Source of the DNA: Candidatus Obscuribacterales bacterium
Lineage (GTDB): Bacteria; Cyanobacteriota; Vampirovibrionia; Obscuribacterales; Obscuribacteraceae
Assembly (NCBI GenBank): GCA_019637435.1
Contig: JAHBVO010000003.1
Coordinates: 682,001-746,000, forward strand
Reading direction: 5' to 3'
Length of the DNA: 64,000 bases
How positions within the stretch are numbered: the first letter of the stretch is position 1; the number at the start of each line of letters is the position of its first letter. Below are positions 16,918 through 26,212 of this stretch, one piece after another. Both the position numbers and the translations under genes were made by a program. The notes beneath the pieces were generated by a model. It saw only the letters and a list, made by a program, of their open reading frames with translations. It ran no database searches and was not told the origin of the DNA.

Positions 16918-19569
16918 ATGGAAATTGTAGTCACTCACAACAATATGGACTTCGATGCGCTCGCTGCGCAGTTCGGTATCACTCGGCTTTTCCCGTCAGT
17001 GAAAATTATGTTGGGTCAGCCGCTACAAGGGAATGTCCGTGAGTTTATGTCTCTCTATCGCAGCTCTCTGCCGATAGTGCAGGCGAAATATATTGATTAC
17101 GAAAAGCTGTCTCGTGTTTTTGTTGTTGACTGTCAGCAAGTTGAGCGATTGGATGGAGCGCTTCGAGAGTTTTTGATGTCTGCAGAACCTCGACCGGAGA
17201 TTGTCGTATACGACCATCATGAGCTTGATCCCAATGGTCTTGTAAAAATCGCCAGCGCAGAATCGATAATCAAGCGAGTCGGGTCCGCCACCACGTTGGT
17301 CGTGGAACAGTTGAGAAAAAAGAAAGTGAAGCTCTCAGCGTTCGAGGCGACTCTGCTCGCCATGGGCATCTACGAAGATACCGGCTCGCTCATGTTTCCT
17401 GGTACGACCGAGTTAGATGCATTATGCGTCGCCTATCTCTTGAAATATGGGGTGGACCTCGAGCAAGTAAACACATACACCCGCGCGAAGTTGAATGAGG
17501 AGCAGTTACGCCTGCTTGAGGAGTTGGTTAAGAACGCTCATGTCGAAACCTATGAAGGTGTAAAAGTCGTTTTTTCCGCAGGAAAGACGAAGCCATTTGT
17601 AGAGGGTCTAGCGACAATCACCTCCAAGCTTTTAGAGATCACTTCTTGTGATGCTGCGTTTTCTGCCGTCCACATGCGCGATCGCGTGCATCTAGTCGGT
17701 CGAAGTGACACTCAATCCATAGACGTGCGAAATGTAGTGCGTCGCTTCGGCGGTGACGGTCACCGTGGAGCGGGCTCAGCTGTAGTAAAAGAGAAGAGTG
17801 CCGCACATGTTTTGAACGAAGCGCGTGAAGCTCTGGCGGAGCGAGTGGTTCCTGAAACCAACGCATCAGATATTATGATCTCTCCAGTTCGCACCATCAA
17901 GCCCACGAGTTCGATGGAGGAAGCGTCGCGAATGATGATCCGGTACGGACAGGACGGTTTTGTCGTCGTGGAAAATGATGAAGTTGTAGGTGTAATTTCG
18001 CGCCGGGACATAGATCAGGCGATGCATCACAAGTTAGGACATGCTCCCGTCCAGGGCTTCATGAGCCGCCCCGTAACTTCGGTCAAACCGGAGTCGACGT
18101 TGAGCGAAATTCAATCGTTGATGGTGAGTGAAGATATCGGCAGGGTGCCCGTGCTTACCGACGACGGAGAATTAGTTGGACTAGTGGACCGGCTGACAGT
18201 ACTGCAAACCCTGTACGGAGAGAATGCCGTTGGCACTGAAGCTTCTGAAATCGAGGAGACCGTCCCGCGCTCGAAAAAACGCGCGCGTTTGCCGCAGCTG
18301 AACGAAAAGTTGGATCATCTGGAGAAACCTGTTCAATGGCTGTGTCACGAAGTTGGTCGGGTTGCTGCCAAAAATAATATGGTGGCGTATGCGGTGGGTG
18401 GCTTCGTGCGCGATCTGTTTCTTTCACGAGCAAACTTTGATCTGGATTTTGTGATTGAAGGGAATGCTATTGAACTCGCTGATGCGCTGGAGCGTGAGTA
18501 TCCATCGCGCTTTGAAGTCGTTGCAAAGCATGAACGGTTTCAAACTGCGACGCTTTCATTTTATGCAGATAAGAAACGCGAAGTGGATTTGTCTACTGCG
18601 CGAACTGAGTATTATGAATATCCTGCTGCGTTGCCTACTGTGGAGCCTTCCAAACTTGAGCAAGATCTGTTCCGCAGGGACTTCACGATAAATGCGCTTG
18701 CAGTCTGCTTAAACCCTGGTCGCTACGGTGAGCTCGTCGACCATTTTGACGGCCTTGCCGATCTAAGAAGAAAGATCGTTCGTATCCTTCACCCGTTTAG
18801 TTTCATCGAGGACCCGACGCGCATAGTCCGCGCGGTCAGATTTGCGGCTCGGCTCAATTTTCACATGGACGCCAAGACAAAAGAGCGCGCCAAGAAAGCC
18901 ATAGCCATGGGTGTTTTTGACGAACTCGGCGGCGTCCGTCTGCGCGAAGAGATCAGGCTGATTCTAGACTCGCCTAATCGTCTTGTGGCACTAGACCTGC
19001 TTGGTGAACTTGGTGGAAGCCTGCGATTTTTGCAGGCAGACCTTGAATACAATTTGAGAACGAAACATCTCGTGCGTCGCTCGGAACGTTTGTTGGAGCG
19101 TTATCACGTAGAGGATAGCTTTACTGTTTATCTCGGACTGCTCGTGAGCTCTGTACCAAGCGAAAGATTGGAAGCGGTTTTAGATCGACTGGCATTGACG
19201 AACGATCAGAAAGTTACTATCGAGAAAGGCATTGCACTAGCGCACATGGATGGTGATAACATGGAGCTATCCAGCAGAAGTAAAATTTTCAGACTGATGA
19301 AAGGTCACTCGCCGGAGTCCCTGGCAATCGCGGCAAGTCTAGCGGCAGCAGGAACGAGCGTCCGTCGAATGATCAAGCTCTATCTTGATGAGCTCTCCAA
19401 TATTACAGTCAAGCTGAGCGGTCATGATCTGGTCGAAATGGGTATCTCGGAAGGACCGCAAATCGGCAAGGTTCTGAGCGGTTTACTCGAAGGTCGTCTG
19501 GAAGGAACAATCAAGTCAGAGGCTGATGAGAAGAAATTTGTTCAGACCTGTATCAGAACGTCGAAATAA
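16918..19569 (+). CDS. DHH-CBS-tRNA nucleotidyltransferase fusion (CCA/A-adding type)
   Basis: 883 residues from the ATG at 16918. Domain order: a DHH phosphoesterase domain (1-160; HNNMDFDALAAQ, VYDHHELDP) with DHHA1 (220-310; RRFGGDGHRGAGSA), two CBS domains (about 315-440), then a class II nucleotidyltransferase head (465-620; VGGFVRDLFL, DLDFVIEG with the catalytic Asp pair, RRDFTINALAV, LRILHPFSFIEDPTR) and the RNA-binding helical body. The last part adds A or CCA to tRNA 3' ends. The fusion to a DHH (NrnA/RecJ-like) module and CBS pair is known from cyanobacteria, Aquifex and some Deltaproteobacteria. Whether it adds CCA or only A cannot be told by eye. Confidence 0.93.
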   Translation: MEIVVTHNNMDFDALAAQFGITRLFPSVKIMLGQPLQGNVREFMSLYRSSLPIVQAKYIDYEKLSRVFVVDCQQVERLDGALREFLMSAEPRPEIVVYDHHELDPNGLVKIASAESIIKRVGSATTLVVEQLRKKKVKLSAFEATLLAMGIYEDTGSLMFPGTTELDALCVAYLLKYGVDLEQVNTYTRAKLNEEQLRLLEELVKNAHVETYEGVKVVFSAGKTKPFVEGLATITSKLLEITSCDAAFSAVHMRDRVHLVGRSDTQSIDVRNVVRRFGGDGHRGAGSAVVKEKSAAHVLNEAREALAERVVPETNASDIMISPVRTIKPTSSMEEASRMMIRYGQDGFVVVENDEVVGVISRRDIDQAMHHKLGHAPVQGFMSRPVTSVKPESTLSEIQSLMVSEDIGRVPVLTDDGELVGLVDRLTVLQTLYGENAVGTEASEIEETVPRSKKRARLPQLNEKLDHLEKPVQWLCHEVGRVAAKNNMVAYAVGGFVRDLFLSRANFDLDFVIEGNAIELADALEREYPSRFEVVAKHERFQTATLSFYADKKREVDLSTARTEYYEYPAALPTVEPSKLEQDLFRRDFTINALAVCLNPGRYGELVDHFDGLADLRRKIVRILHPFSFIEDPTRIVRAVRFAARLNFHMDAKTKERAKKAIAMGVFDELGGVRLREEIRLILDSPNRLVALDLLGELGGSLRFLQADLEYNLRTKHLVRRSERLLERYHVEDSFTVYLGLLVSSVPSERLEAVLDRLALTNDQKVTIEKGIALAHMDGDNMELSSRSKIFRLMKGHSPESLAIAASLAAAGTSVRRMIKLYLDELSNITVKLSGHDLVEMGISEGPQIGKVLSGLLEGRLEGTIKSEADEKKFVQTCIRTSK

Positions 19570-19577
19570 GTTGCGCT

Positions 19578-20612
19578 TCAGTCAATCAAGATTGGAAATT
19601 CCTTTGGCACCATCACAGTCACTGCCCGTGGTGCGACCTCTATTGTCATAGGCGTCGTTCCACAGGCATCACCATCTATCATTGCAGTAGCTTCTTTGTT
19701 GATAACCAGCGGTGGTTTCTCATAAAAACCAAATGAGTTTTTAAATCGTCGCCAGGTTTTGTCGATTAGAGACGAGTGCCGGCTGACCGGAACGACTTCC
19801 AATTTCACAGAGCGGGTCACTTTCTTCACGTAATATGGCGCGTCCTGTTCGCCGCCCAATCCACCAGCAAACCGAAATCCCATCTCAAGATAGTCGTGGA
19901 ATTCTTTCGGCTTCAAAACGCAAAGATCGAGTATGCCGTCATCGAGGCGGGCCGATTCGGAGAGCAACCCGATACCGAGGTCGGCGATATTTGTCACGAA
20001 CACACCAGCAGCAGCTACGGTAACGGTTTCTTCCTGATCTATGGTCACGCGCATGAGGAGGGGCGCCTGGGCTAGTGTGTGGACCAGAGAGCCTGCATAG
20101 GCCAGCATCTTCCAGTTGACCTTATTGTGATGCTCGGGCATGAGGATTGCATCGCTCATTGGACCGACGCCTGCGGCTACCGCGAAACGGTGACCGTTCA
20201 TGATTCCCAGGTCCATTGTGAAAGGCTTGCCGTTCACCAATGTGTCGACGGCCTTATCGAGTGGGTCGGATAATAGATTTTCGTCGTACAGACCGAGGTT
20301 CCTGGCCAGTTGATTGCCCGTGCCGGCTGGCACGATACCTACAGGTACTCTGGTCGGTGCCAGCGATGCGGCCTCCAGGGCAATCCGAATCGTGCCGTCA
20401 CCACCCGTCGCGACCAGCAAATCAGCGCCATTCTGAAGGAAGTCCAGTATTTCTTGCGTGTCCGTTTCAGGCGTGGTCGCGATTGTTGCGACTTCGTATC
20501 CGGAACCGCACAGCTTGTGAACTATCTTCCCGACCCACCACTCGGGCGATACAGCCGATCCGGCGTGGGGGTTGTAAAGTAAATAACCACGTTTACGCAC
20601 GTTGCTAGTCAA
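19578..20612 (-). CDS. Diacylglycerol/lipid kinase family protein (YegS/DgkB-like)
   Basis: 344 residues of the diacylglycerol kinase catalytic family, which phosphorylate diacylglycerol or related lipids at the inner membrane. Motifs: YNPHAGS near the N-terminus, the nucleotide-binding ATGGDGTIRIALE, VPVGIVPAGTGNQLARNLG, then the C-terminal beta domain (MDLGIMNGHRFAVAAGVGPMSDAI; ARLDDGILDLCVLKP). The start is uncertain: a TTG at 20612 lies very close to a GGAGG, and a GTG at residue 5 is an alternative. The gene converges on the tRNA nucleotidyltransferase with only eight bases between stops. Confidence 0.9.
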   Translation of the reverse strand: MTSNVRKRGYLLYNPHAGSAVSPEWWVGKIVHKLCGSGYEVATIATTPETDTQEILDFLQNGADLLVATGGDGTIRIALEAASLAPTRVPVGIVPAGTGNQLARNLGLYDENLLSDPLDKAVDTLVNGKPFTMDLGIMNGHRFAVAAGVGPMSDAILMPEHHNKVNWKMLAYAGSLVHTLAQAPLLMRVTIDQEETVTVAAAGVFVTNIADLGIGLLSESARLDDGILDLCVLKPKEFHDYLEMGFRFAGGLGGEQDAPYYVKKVTRSVKLEVVPVSRHSSLIDKTWRRFKNSFGFYEKPPLVINKEATAMIDGDACGTTPMTIEVAPRAVTVMVPKEFPILID

Positions 20613-20919
20613 GAGCCTCCATTAGCCACCCTGTGCGGGATATCGGGCGTATATAGATGCGAGCGTTAGAACAATCTCGCTTGCAGTGGAAGTCAACAGT
20701 CGATAAAATCCTCGCTTGTACTCGAACCTGTGGACTTCTGGATAGTTTCACCAAGGTTTGAGATTGGGTCCAGGTACAGATAAAGATCTAATTTCCCCGA
20801 TCAGATAGTTCTGTGTTAAGTTTGATGGGCTCACATTCGGATATTAGCCGATTTCAATATCCAAATGTCAGCGCAGTGATTTGCTTACAGCTATCTATCT
20901 AGTGGAAAGGTAGGGGTTT
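20613..20919. other. Intergenic region with imperfect palindrome
   Basis: 307 bases between divergent genes, with no reading frame I can support. It contains an imperfect 12-bp inverted repeat (20834-20845 and 20856-20867, one mismatch; core GGATATT...AATATCC) about 55 bases before the GTG start of the SRPBCC gene, a plausible operator or leader stem. A ribosome-binding AGGGG directly precedes that GTG. Confidence 0.4.
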
Positions 20920-21516
20920 GTGAAGGAATTAAGTCGGAAACTGTCATGCATGGCTGTCGCAGCCGTGCTTACGTTAGGACTATCTGGTACGGCGTCAGCT
21001 GATTCGCATTCGTCGGGTGTTGTGGAGCACGCAACGGTCACCGAATCGGTCATCGATGGCGACAGATATTCAGTCACAAAAATTGTCGTTCATGCAGCGC
21101 CTCATCAAGTCTGGAACGTCCTCTCGGACTTCGATAACGCGCCCAAAGTGTTCCCGCAAATGAAAAAGTGCGAAGTCATCAAAGACGAGGGACACTCGAA
21201 GATTGTGAAACACACGGTTGCACCCAGTGGACCGGTTGGAACATATTCGTACACTTTGCGCATCACGGAGAAAGCTCCGAAATACATGGAGTGGCATCGG
21301 TTGAGCGGAGCGTTCAAACAGGTCAAAGGGTTCTGGAAGCTTGAGCCGCTAGACAATGGCCGCACCACGCAAGTGACGTATGCGAGTTTCGTCGATGGCG
21401 GATTTTTCGTCCCGGCTCCGTTGATTCGTCGTCAAAGCCGAATCGACATGCCGTCAGTGATGACCGCGTTGAAGTCGCAAGTGGAATCGAAAATTCAGAT
21501 TGCAGGCAAGCCCTAA
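20920..21516 (+). CDS. Exported SRPBCC/START-like lipid-binding protein
   Basis: 198 residues starting at GTG with AGGGG just upstream. A Sec signal peptide (1-27, ending GTASA) precedes one SRPBCC-type (polyketide cyclase/START-like) domain. Family landmarks are the HAAPHQVWNVLSDFDNAPKV segment, MKKCEVIKDEG, the central WHRLSGAFKQVKGFWKLEPL strand and the C-terminal helix MPSVMTALKSQVESKI. Such domains form a hydrophobic pocket for lipids or aromatic ligands; an envelope lipid-handling role is inferred from export. It converges on the next gene with a shared hairpin terminator. Confidence 0.85.
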   Translation: MKELSRKLSCMAVAAVLTLGLSGTASADSHSSGVVEHATVTESVIDGDRYSVTKIVVHAAPHQVWNVLSDFDNAPKVFPQMKKCEVIKDEGHSKIVKHTVAPSGPVGTYSYTLRITEKAPKYMEWHRLSGAFKQVKGFWKLEPLDNGRTTQVTYASFVDGGFFVPAPLIRRQSRIDMPSVMTALKSQVESKIQIAGKP

Positions 21517-21544
21517 ACCGCTTCAGGCAATCAAACAATTCATG

Positions 21545-21571
21545 ATAGGTTCCGAAAACTTCGGAACCTAT
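21545..21571. terminator. Bidirectional hairpin terminator
   Basis: ATAGGTTCCGAA (21545-21556) and TTCGGAACCTAT (21560-21571) form a perfect 12-bp stem with a 3-base loop between convergent genes. On the plus strand it is followed by TCTATTCT. The stem overlaps the TAG stop codon of the minus-strand gene, so it can serve both directions. Confidence 0.75.
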
Positions 21572-22020
21572 TCTATTCTCATGCGTTGTTTTCTGGCTGG
21601 GGGACGCTCTTCCCTGGTTTCACCCTGTCGCTCTTTATTCCGGTACCTATCGGCGGGATCGTCGCCATAAAGTTCATCTTTAGGTGGCGGTGGTGGATCC
21701 ACAATAGCGGGTGTTGTCGGTGCAGCTTTCGGTTTCTCTTTTGGAACTAAACCGCTCACGCCTTGCGAAGCATTTACAAACCAACTTTTCAAGGAATCAC
21801 CGTTCATTACGGCTACTACGGCTCCGATAATAATGAGCGTGCAAACGACAAGACCGATCAGAAAATTTTTCAAGGCTGGTATTGCATCCGGTGCACTTCC
21901 CGCGCTGCTGTCATTGGTGCGGGACCCGGCAGAGCCGGTGCTTTTGGAAGACTTGCCACCTTTCTTAGACGGCTCTATATGCTTTTGTTTTTCCGACGAG
22001 TCACGTTGCGATAGAGGCAT
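21568..22020 (-). CDS. Single-pass membrane hypothetical protein
   Basis: 150 residues: a Ser/Lys/Gly-rich cytoplasmic N-terminus (1-48), one membrane helix (about 50-72; FLIGLVVCTLIIIGAVVAV), then a Pro/Lys-rich outer part with PPPPPKDELYGDDPADRYRN and a basic tail. No family recognised. GAGG lies upstream of the ATG. It starts 12 bases after the stop of the large kinase-like gene. The downstream C-terminal region of that protein is also a single helix with a Lys/Pro-rich tail, so the two may be associated; this is inference. Confidence 0.7.
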   Translation of the reverse strand: MPLSQRDSSEKQKHIEPSKKGGKSSKSTGSAGSRTNDSSAGSAPDAIPALKNFLIGLVVCTLIIIGAVVAVMNGDSLKSWFVNASQGVSGLVPKEKPKAAPTTPAIVDPPPPPKDELYGDDPADRYRNKERQGETREERPPARKQRMRIE

Positions 22021-22032
22021 TAATTGGAGACC

Positions 22033-24924
22033 TCACTTGGGGCGGTCATCATAGTTGGAATATTCGATGCGTACTCTGCTTGCTCTGCGCTTGTTTTGCG
22101 CGGAGTTGTTGGTCACTCCGAAAGATGGGCTGTCGGAAGAGGCATTGGTCTGCCCGGGCTGTCTCGGGACCGCCCACGGTTGCAGGGTGGTATGAATTTC
22201 GTGGGGTTTGAGCTTACGCTTGAAAGGTCCCGCGTCTTTCTTCGGCTTTTCCAGAACTATCTTGGGTCCTTCTTCTACGGGTATTTCCTCAGGCTCTGTT
22301 TTTCTTCCTGGCAGAATCATGCTGAGTTGGCGTGATGCCTGGAAGTACATTTCCCTCACTTGTTTTGGATTTGTCAGGATGTATGTAATACAACCTACGG
22401 TAAGACCTCCGCAGATGACGATAAAGCCGATCAATCGAGCCATTGTAGCCAGGGGAGAACGCCTTGGGCCGGCTGTCTGTGCGGCGACTTGCTCGGCAAA
22501 TTTCATCACCACAGTTTGTTCCTGGTTGGACTGCTTTTTCTTCAGTGCGACTAGTTCGCGAATCGTGCTTCTTATTCGCTGAGGTCCAGTCCGGCTTTGA
22601 CCTTTTCGAATTCTGCGACGTTGCTGTGGTGTGACGTCTTGAACAAGATTGCTGAGTTCTGTAGCCGGTACTACAGGTGGTGGCTGGTAGCTCTCGGCAA
22701 CGGGCGTTTGCTCCGGTTGGTGGTATTGAATAGGAGTCTCCGGTTCTGCTCCCTGGTAAAGATCGTGCTGCGGGTACGTCGGCGCTTCACCGAGGTCAAT
22801 GACAGGCACCTCGGTGGTATCGTAGTCTGGTTCTTCCGCGAATTCAGAATGGACTGCTTGAATCCACTCTTGGACTGCTTGTTTGAAGGTAGTGATAGAG
22901 TCTGTGCGATATTGAGGCTCCGCATCCAGGGCTTCTTGAACAATGTCGTTTAACTGGTGCACTCGTTTGAGATCCGGATTGAAACGAGCTAGAGGCTCCG
23001 GCGCTTGTTCTGCATCGACTCGTCCCCTGCCGTCGAACGGTAGATGACCGGTAGCCATGCGGAAAGCTATAGCGCCGAGACTGTAAACATCGGATTGCGC
23101 AGTCACGGGAGCTCCACTCAGAGTTTCTGGGCTTAAATAGGCGAATGCTTTCGTTTTGGAAGCGGTATCACCTGCGATATCGGCTACTGCCGCGATCTGG
23201 AAATCGCAAATCTTCACCTGCAATTGCTCATTCTCGTCGATTAGCAATATATTGTGCGGTGTTAGTCTGTCGTGAGTGCACTGGTGATTGTGCGCATATT
23301 CTAGAGCCGACGCAGTTTGCGTCAGGATTAAAGCAATGGCGTCTTCATCATCAAGTTTTTCGACTGATTGAAGGATCTCTTCAAGAGTGACACCTTGTTG
23401 ATTCTCCATCATGTAGAACGGCTGTCCGTCGGGAGATTCGAGGTAGTGAAGGGATTTGATGATGTGTGGATGTTTCAGTCGTCCCTGTTTAACGACTGCT
23501 TGCTGAAACTTCTCTTTGACCTGTTGATTGAGAACCTTCGGAGTTTTTACTGCAACTACGTCGTCGTTATTTAGCTGCATTGCCGAGTAGACGAAACAAT
23601 ACGAGCCCTCGCCGATCAAGTCCATGACGGCGTAGTTGTCGAACAGTGTTTGACCTATGAGAGAAATTTTTCTGTTGGGGTTTGCAGCGGAACTCTTCGG
23701 GACGGCGAGGCTTTGCGAAGCGTCCGGCGCGGGTTGTAATTGTGGTTTTCCAACGTTTTGAAGTTCGTCTTCGTCGAAAAACTCTTCGTCTGAAATCGTT
23801 CCGGCGTTGACGTCGCTGTATCCGGCTGGTGCCTTGATTGAAATCGGTTCGCGAAATGGCACCGGCGGTGGTGCTACCGGCTTTGCCGCCGGGAGTGATT
23901 GTTGTGAAACCGTAGGCGCGGCAGGCTGAGCGGGGAGTGTGTGCGAATCGGCTGGCATGACGTCCAGCGCAGGAGGAGATTGTTCTGGAACGGTAGGTGC
24001 GGCAGTCTGCGCGGGGAGTGATTGTTGTGAAACTGTAGGTGAGGTTGTTTGCGCGGGAGGTGATTGATGTGAAACGGTAGGTGCGGCAGTTTGCGCGGGG
24101 AGTGATTGTTGTGAAACGGTAGGTGCCGCGGGCTGTGCAGGAGGCATCGCGGGGATGTCTGTAAATGAACTTTTTCCGCCGAAGCGGTTTGCTATAGCTG
24201 CCGTCAATCCAGAGGTAGTGGTCGCCGGCTTGAGTGGCCGGTCCCCTGCCTTCTGCTCTGGAGGTGGTGTCGGCGTATCGGCCTGTGAAGGCGCGTCTAC
24301 CGCTGCGTTGTCCACCGTGTTCGCGGATGCAGGCTCCGGTTCCTCAATATTCTGCGGCTTGATACTCGGAATTTGCGCTTCCAGCCTAGTGTTGGATATT
24401 CTGGCGTCAAGCGTCGTGCCCGGTTTAGCAATCTCAGGTTTTTCGCCACCATCCATGATGTCCATGACGTGGGCGCTCGACCAGGAGAATAAGCCTTCCG
24501 AATCAGTTCCACTCAAAGACGGTACTATTGGAGGTGCGGGCGCATCTGAAGCAGGGCTGTCGCCATCCTCATCGGCAGCGGAATTCGATGTCTCTTCTGG
24601 TTTGACTCTGGAATTAGTCGCTGTCCCTGGAGCGCTTTCTTGTGATTGTTCGGAACCGATTACATCAGTCTCTTCAGTGTTTTTTGTTTTCGGGATCACG
24701 CGACCGGTGATCGTTGATATCTTTGGTGAGATACTTGAAATTTCCGACTCCGAGTCCGTTTTCGCTGTCGTTTTAACCGGCGCGATCAGAGACTTCAAAG
24801 ACTCGCTTGTCTTAGGTCGATCCGGCGCAAGCGAACCACCGGTGGGTTTTCCATCGGTTACAGATTTGTTGGATTGTGGGTCGAGTTTCCCGTCGCCCGG
24901 CTCGGCGTTCTGGTTGTCACTCAT
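22033..24924 (-). CDS. Membrane-anchored Hanks-type protein (pseudo)kinase
   Basis: 963 residues. A long disordered N-terminus (1-425) contains six 14-residue PAQTAAPTVSQQSL-like repeats at 262-344. The kinase-like domain spans about 428-695; a membrane helix lies at about 826-850 and a basic tail follows. The domain keeps the ATP-anchoring Lys460 (VVAVK) and an APE-like SPE near 598. The glycine loop is GEGSYCFVY (third Gly is Cys), the HRDLKPxN loop reads HDRLTPHN at 551-558 (catalytic Asp replaced by Arg553, Lys by Thr555), and DFG reads DFQ (574-576). Phosphotransfer is therefore doubtful; it is best called a pseudokinase. ATG with GGAAG upstream. It probably acts as a signalling scaffold at the membrane; ligands unknown. 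Confidence 0.9.
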   Translation of the reverse strand: MSDNQNAEPGDGKLDPQSNKSVTDGKPTGGSLAPDRPKTSESLKSLIAPVKTTAKTDSESEISSISPKISTITGRVIPKTKNTEETDVIGSEQSQESAPGTATNSRVKPEETSNSAADEDGDSPASDAPAPPIVPSLSGTDSEGLFSWSSAHVMDIMDGGEKPEIAKPGTTLDARISNTRLEAQIPSIKPQNIEEPEPASANTVDNAAVDAPSQADTPTPPPEQKAGDRPLKPATTTSGLTAAIANRFGGKSSFTDIPAMPPAQPAAPTVSQQSLPAQTAAPTVSHQSPPAQTTSPTVSQQSLPAQTAAPTVPEQSPPALDVMPADSHTLPAQPAAPTVSQQSLPAAKPVAPPPVPFREPISIKAPAGYSDVNAGTISDEEFFDEDELQNVGKPQLQPAPDASQSLAVPKSSAANPNRKISLIGQTLFDNYAVMDLIGEGSYCFVYSAMQLNNDDVVAVKTPKVLNQQVKEKFQQAVVKQGRLKHPHIIKSLHYLESPDGQPFYMMENQQGVTLEEILQSVEKLDDEDAIALILTQTASALEYAHNHQCTHDRLTPHNILLIDENEQLQVKICDFQIAAVADIAGDTASKTKAFAYLSPETLSGAPVTAQSDVYSLGAIAFRMATGHLPFDGRGRVDAEQAPEPLARFNPDLKRVHQLNDIVQEALDAEPQYRTDSITTFKQAVQEWIQAVHSEFAEEPDYDTTEVPVIDLGEAPTYPQHDLYQGAEPETPIQYHQPEQTPVAESYQPPPVVPATELSNLVQDVTPQQRRRIRKGQSRTGPQRIRSTIRELVALKKKQSNQEQTVVMKFAEQVAAQTAGPRRSPLATMARLIGFIVICGGLTVGCITYILTNPKQVREMYFQASRQLSMILPGRKTEPEEIPVEEGPKIVLEKPKKDAGPFKRKLKPHEIHTTLQPWAVPRQPGQTNASSDSPSFGVTNNSAQNKRRASRVRIEYSNYDDRPK
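23893..24141 (-). repeat. 42-bp coding tandem repeat
   Basis: Six tandem units of 42 bases (one shortened and diverged) encode the PAQTAAPTVSQQSL repeats of the kinase-like protein. Units differ by few bases, which implies recent expansion or gene conversion. Copy number may vary between strains. Confidence 0.85.
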
Positions 24925-25069
24925 TTCAACGCTTCCAGCTTGCCCCTACATTGTTCCCATGGCCTATTTAAATATATACCTGGTCAAGCTTTTCTGTTTT
25001 ATGTGGAGCGGGTAGAACATTGATAGTGCTGAAGTTCGGCGCCGCAACAATCGGTTTCGGAGTTTTACT

Positions 25070-25906
25070 ATGCGACTTAGACCATTGATATCGGCGGCTG
25101 CCGGGGTGTTCTTGATCTTATCGGCAACTGGAGTGGACGCTAAGCGATTGGACGAAACAGCGGTGAAAGCTTCGAGTCGACCACCAAAGGATTTGTGGCT
25201 GATATCGCAAAAGACTGATGGCGGAATCAATTACACCATATGCGTGTCTAAAGGAGCGGTCAAATTCGTTACCGGGAATCTCGCCGTTATTGCCAAGGCG
25301 CCCGATTGGAAAGTTTCGCTGTTGAACGAGAGGACGAAGCTATACTGGCAAATGCCCCTCTCTGACTTTACCGGCTTGGCCCCCGTAGAAAATTTTGACT
25401 TGAAACAGCTGGGACCGGCCGTGGATACAAACGACGAGACTAAGGATGATAAGCCGAAAGTCGCAAAGCGTGCGGTGGAAAAACTTGAAGGCAAACCGGA
25501 GTATAGTGCGGAAAAAGCTAAGAAGATGGGCTTCACACCTGCGAAAGTGACGGTATGGACTTGTTCGGATATTCAGGCCGATCCGCAGGCGTTAGATGTT
25601 TTAGCGCGACTTTATGGCACATCCGGAATTAAGGGAATTCCGATGCAGGTCCAGATGGAGACGGCATCCGGGGAAAAAATTGATTGTTTAAAAACCGAAT
25701 GGTGTTTCGATCGCAATCTGTCGCCTCTGTTTTTCGATGTGTCAAAGCAGTTCAAAAAAGCTAAGAGCCAGGCGGATTTGATGGCCAAGCTAAACGCTAG
25801 CACCGCGCGTGGTGAATTGAAACCGCACGAAGCGGTTAGTCCTCACGTCAAGCAGCTGATCAAGAACAAACCTGCTAAGCCTATCGCGACCAGCCCATCT
25901 CCGTAG
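25070..25906 (+). CDS. Exported hypothetical protein
   Basis: 278 residues. A signal peptide (1-24, ending GVDA) precedes a mature protein that I cannot assign. It has a beta-rich first half (LISQKTDGGINYTICVSKGAVKF, then NERTKLYWQMPLSDF), a Lys/Asp-rich linker (115-145), and a second half with KVTVWTCSDI, a four-Cys set (one early, three late) and KTEWCFDRNLSP. The IPMQVQMETASG segment recalls proteins that report surface modification of a substrate, but this is not enough for a name. The ATG has GGAG eight bases upstream. Transcribed divergently from the kinase-like gene. Confidence 0.75.
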   Translation: MRLRPLISAAAGVFLILSATGVDAKRLDETAVKASSRPPKDLWLISQKTDGGINYTICVSKGAVKFVTGNLAVIAKAPDWKVSLLNERTKLYWQMPLSDFTGLAPVENFDLKQLGPAVDTNDETKDDKPKVAKRAVEKLEGKPEYSAEKAKKMGFTPAKVTVWTCSDIQADPQALDVLARLYGTSGIKGIPMQVQMETASGEKIDCLKTEWCFDRNLSPLFFDVSKQFKKAKSQADLMAKLNASTARGELKPHEAVSPHVKQLIKNKPAKPIATSPSP

Positions 25907-26128
25907 AGGAAGTTCGGAGTCTTTTCGGTTGGAAATCATGAAGGCTTCGAGTTTCAATGGTGTCGCATCTGGTGGCACGTTGAAAGTTGGAGTCGCGACG
26001 CATTTCTTGACTACCGCCACAGGGATCGACTCATGTGAAAGTTAGTTTCGACATTATTACGATTGCGAACCTGTAAAACCAATAATGTCGCACTTCTCTG
26101 TTAGAATGAGAAACTCAAAATTATACAT

Positions 26129-26212
26129 GGAGAGGTACCGAAGCGGTCATAACGGCGCCGCCTCGAAAGCGGATGGGTGCAAGCCACGTGGGTTCGAATC
26201 CCACCCTCTCCG
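26129..26212 (+). tRNA. tRNA-Ser (anticodon CGA)
   Basis: An 84-base cloverleaf. Acceptor arms are GGAGAGG (26129-26135) and CCTCTCC (26205-26211), with discriminator G at 26212 as usual for serine tRNAs. The D stem is CCG/CGG. The anticodon loop CTCGAAA (26162-26168) places CGA at 26164-26166, reading UCG codons. A long variable arm (class II) follows, then a T arm with GGTTCGAATCC. CCA is not encoded. Confidence 0.95.

Noticed and set aside
23893..24141. CRISPR-like array
   Set aside because: Repeats are head-to-tail and in frame with no unique spacers; they are coding repeats.
25938..26045. 35-codon plus-strand frame before tRNA-Ser
   Set aside because: Has only a modest GGAAAT site and no recognisable character; could not be supported.
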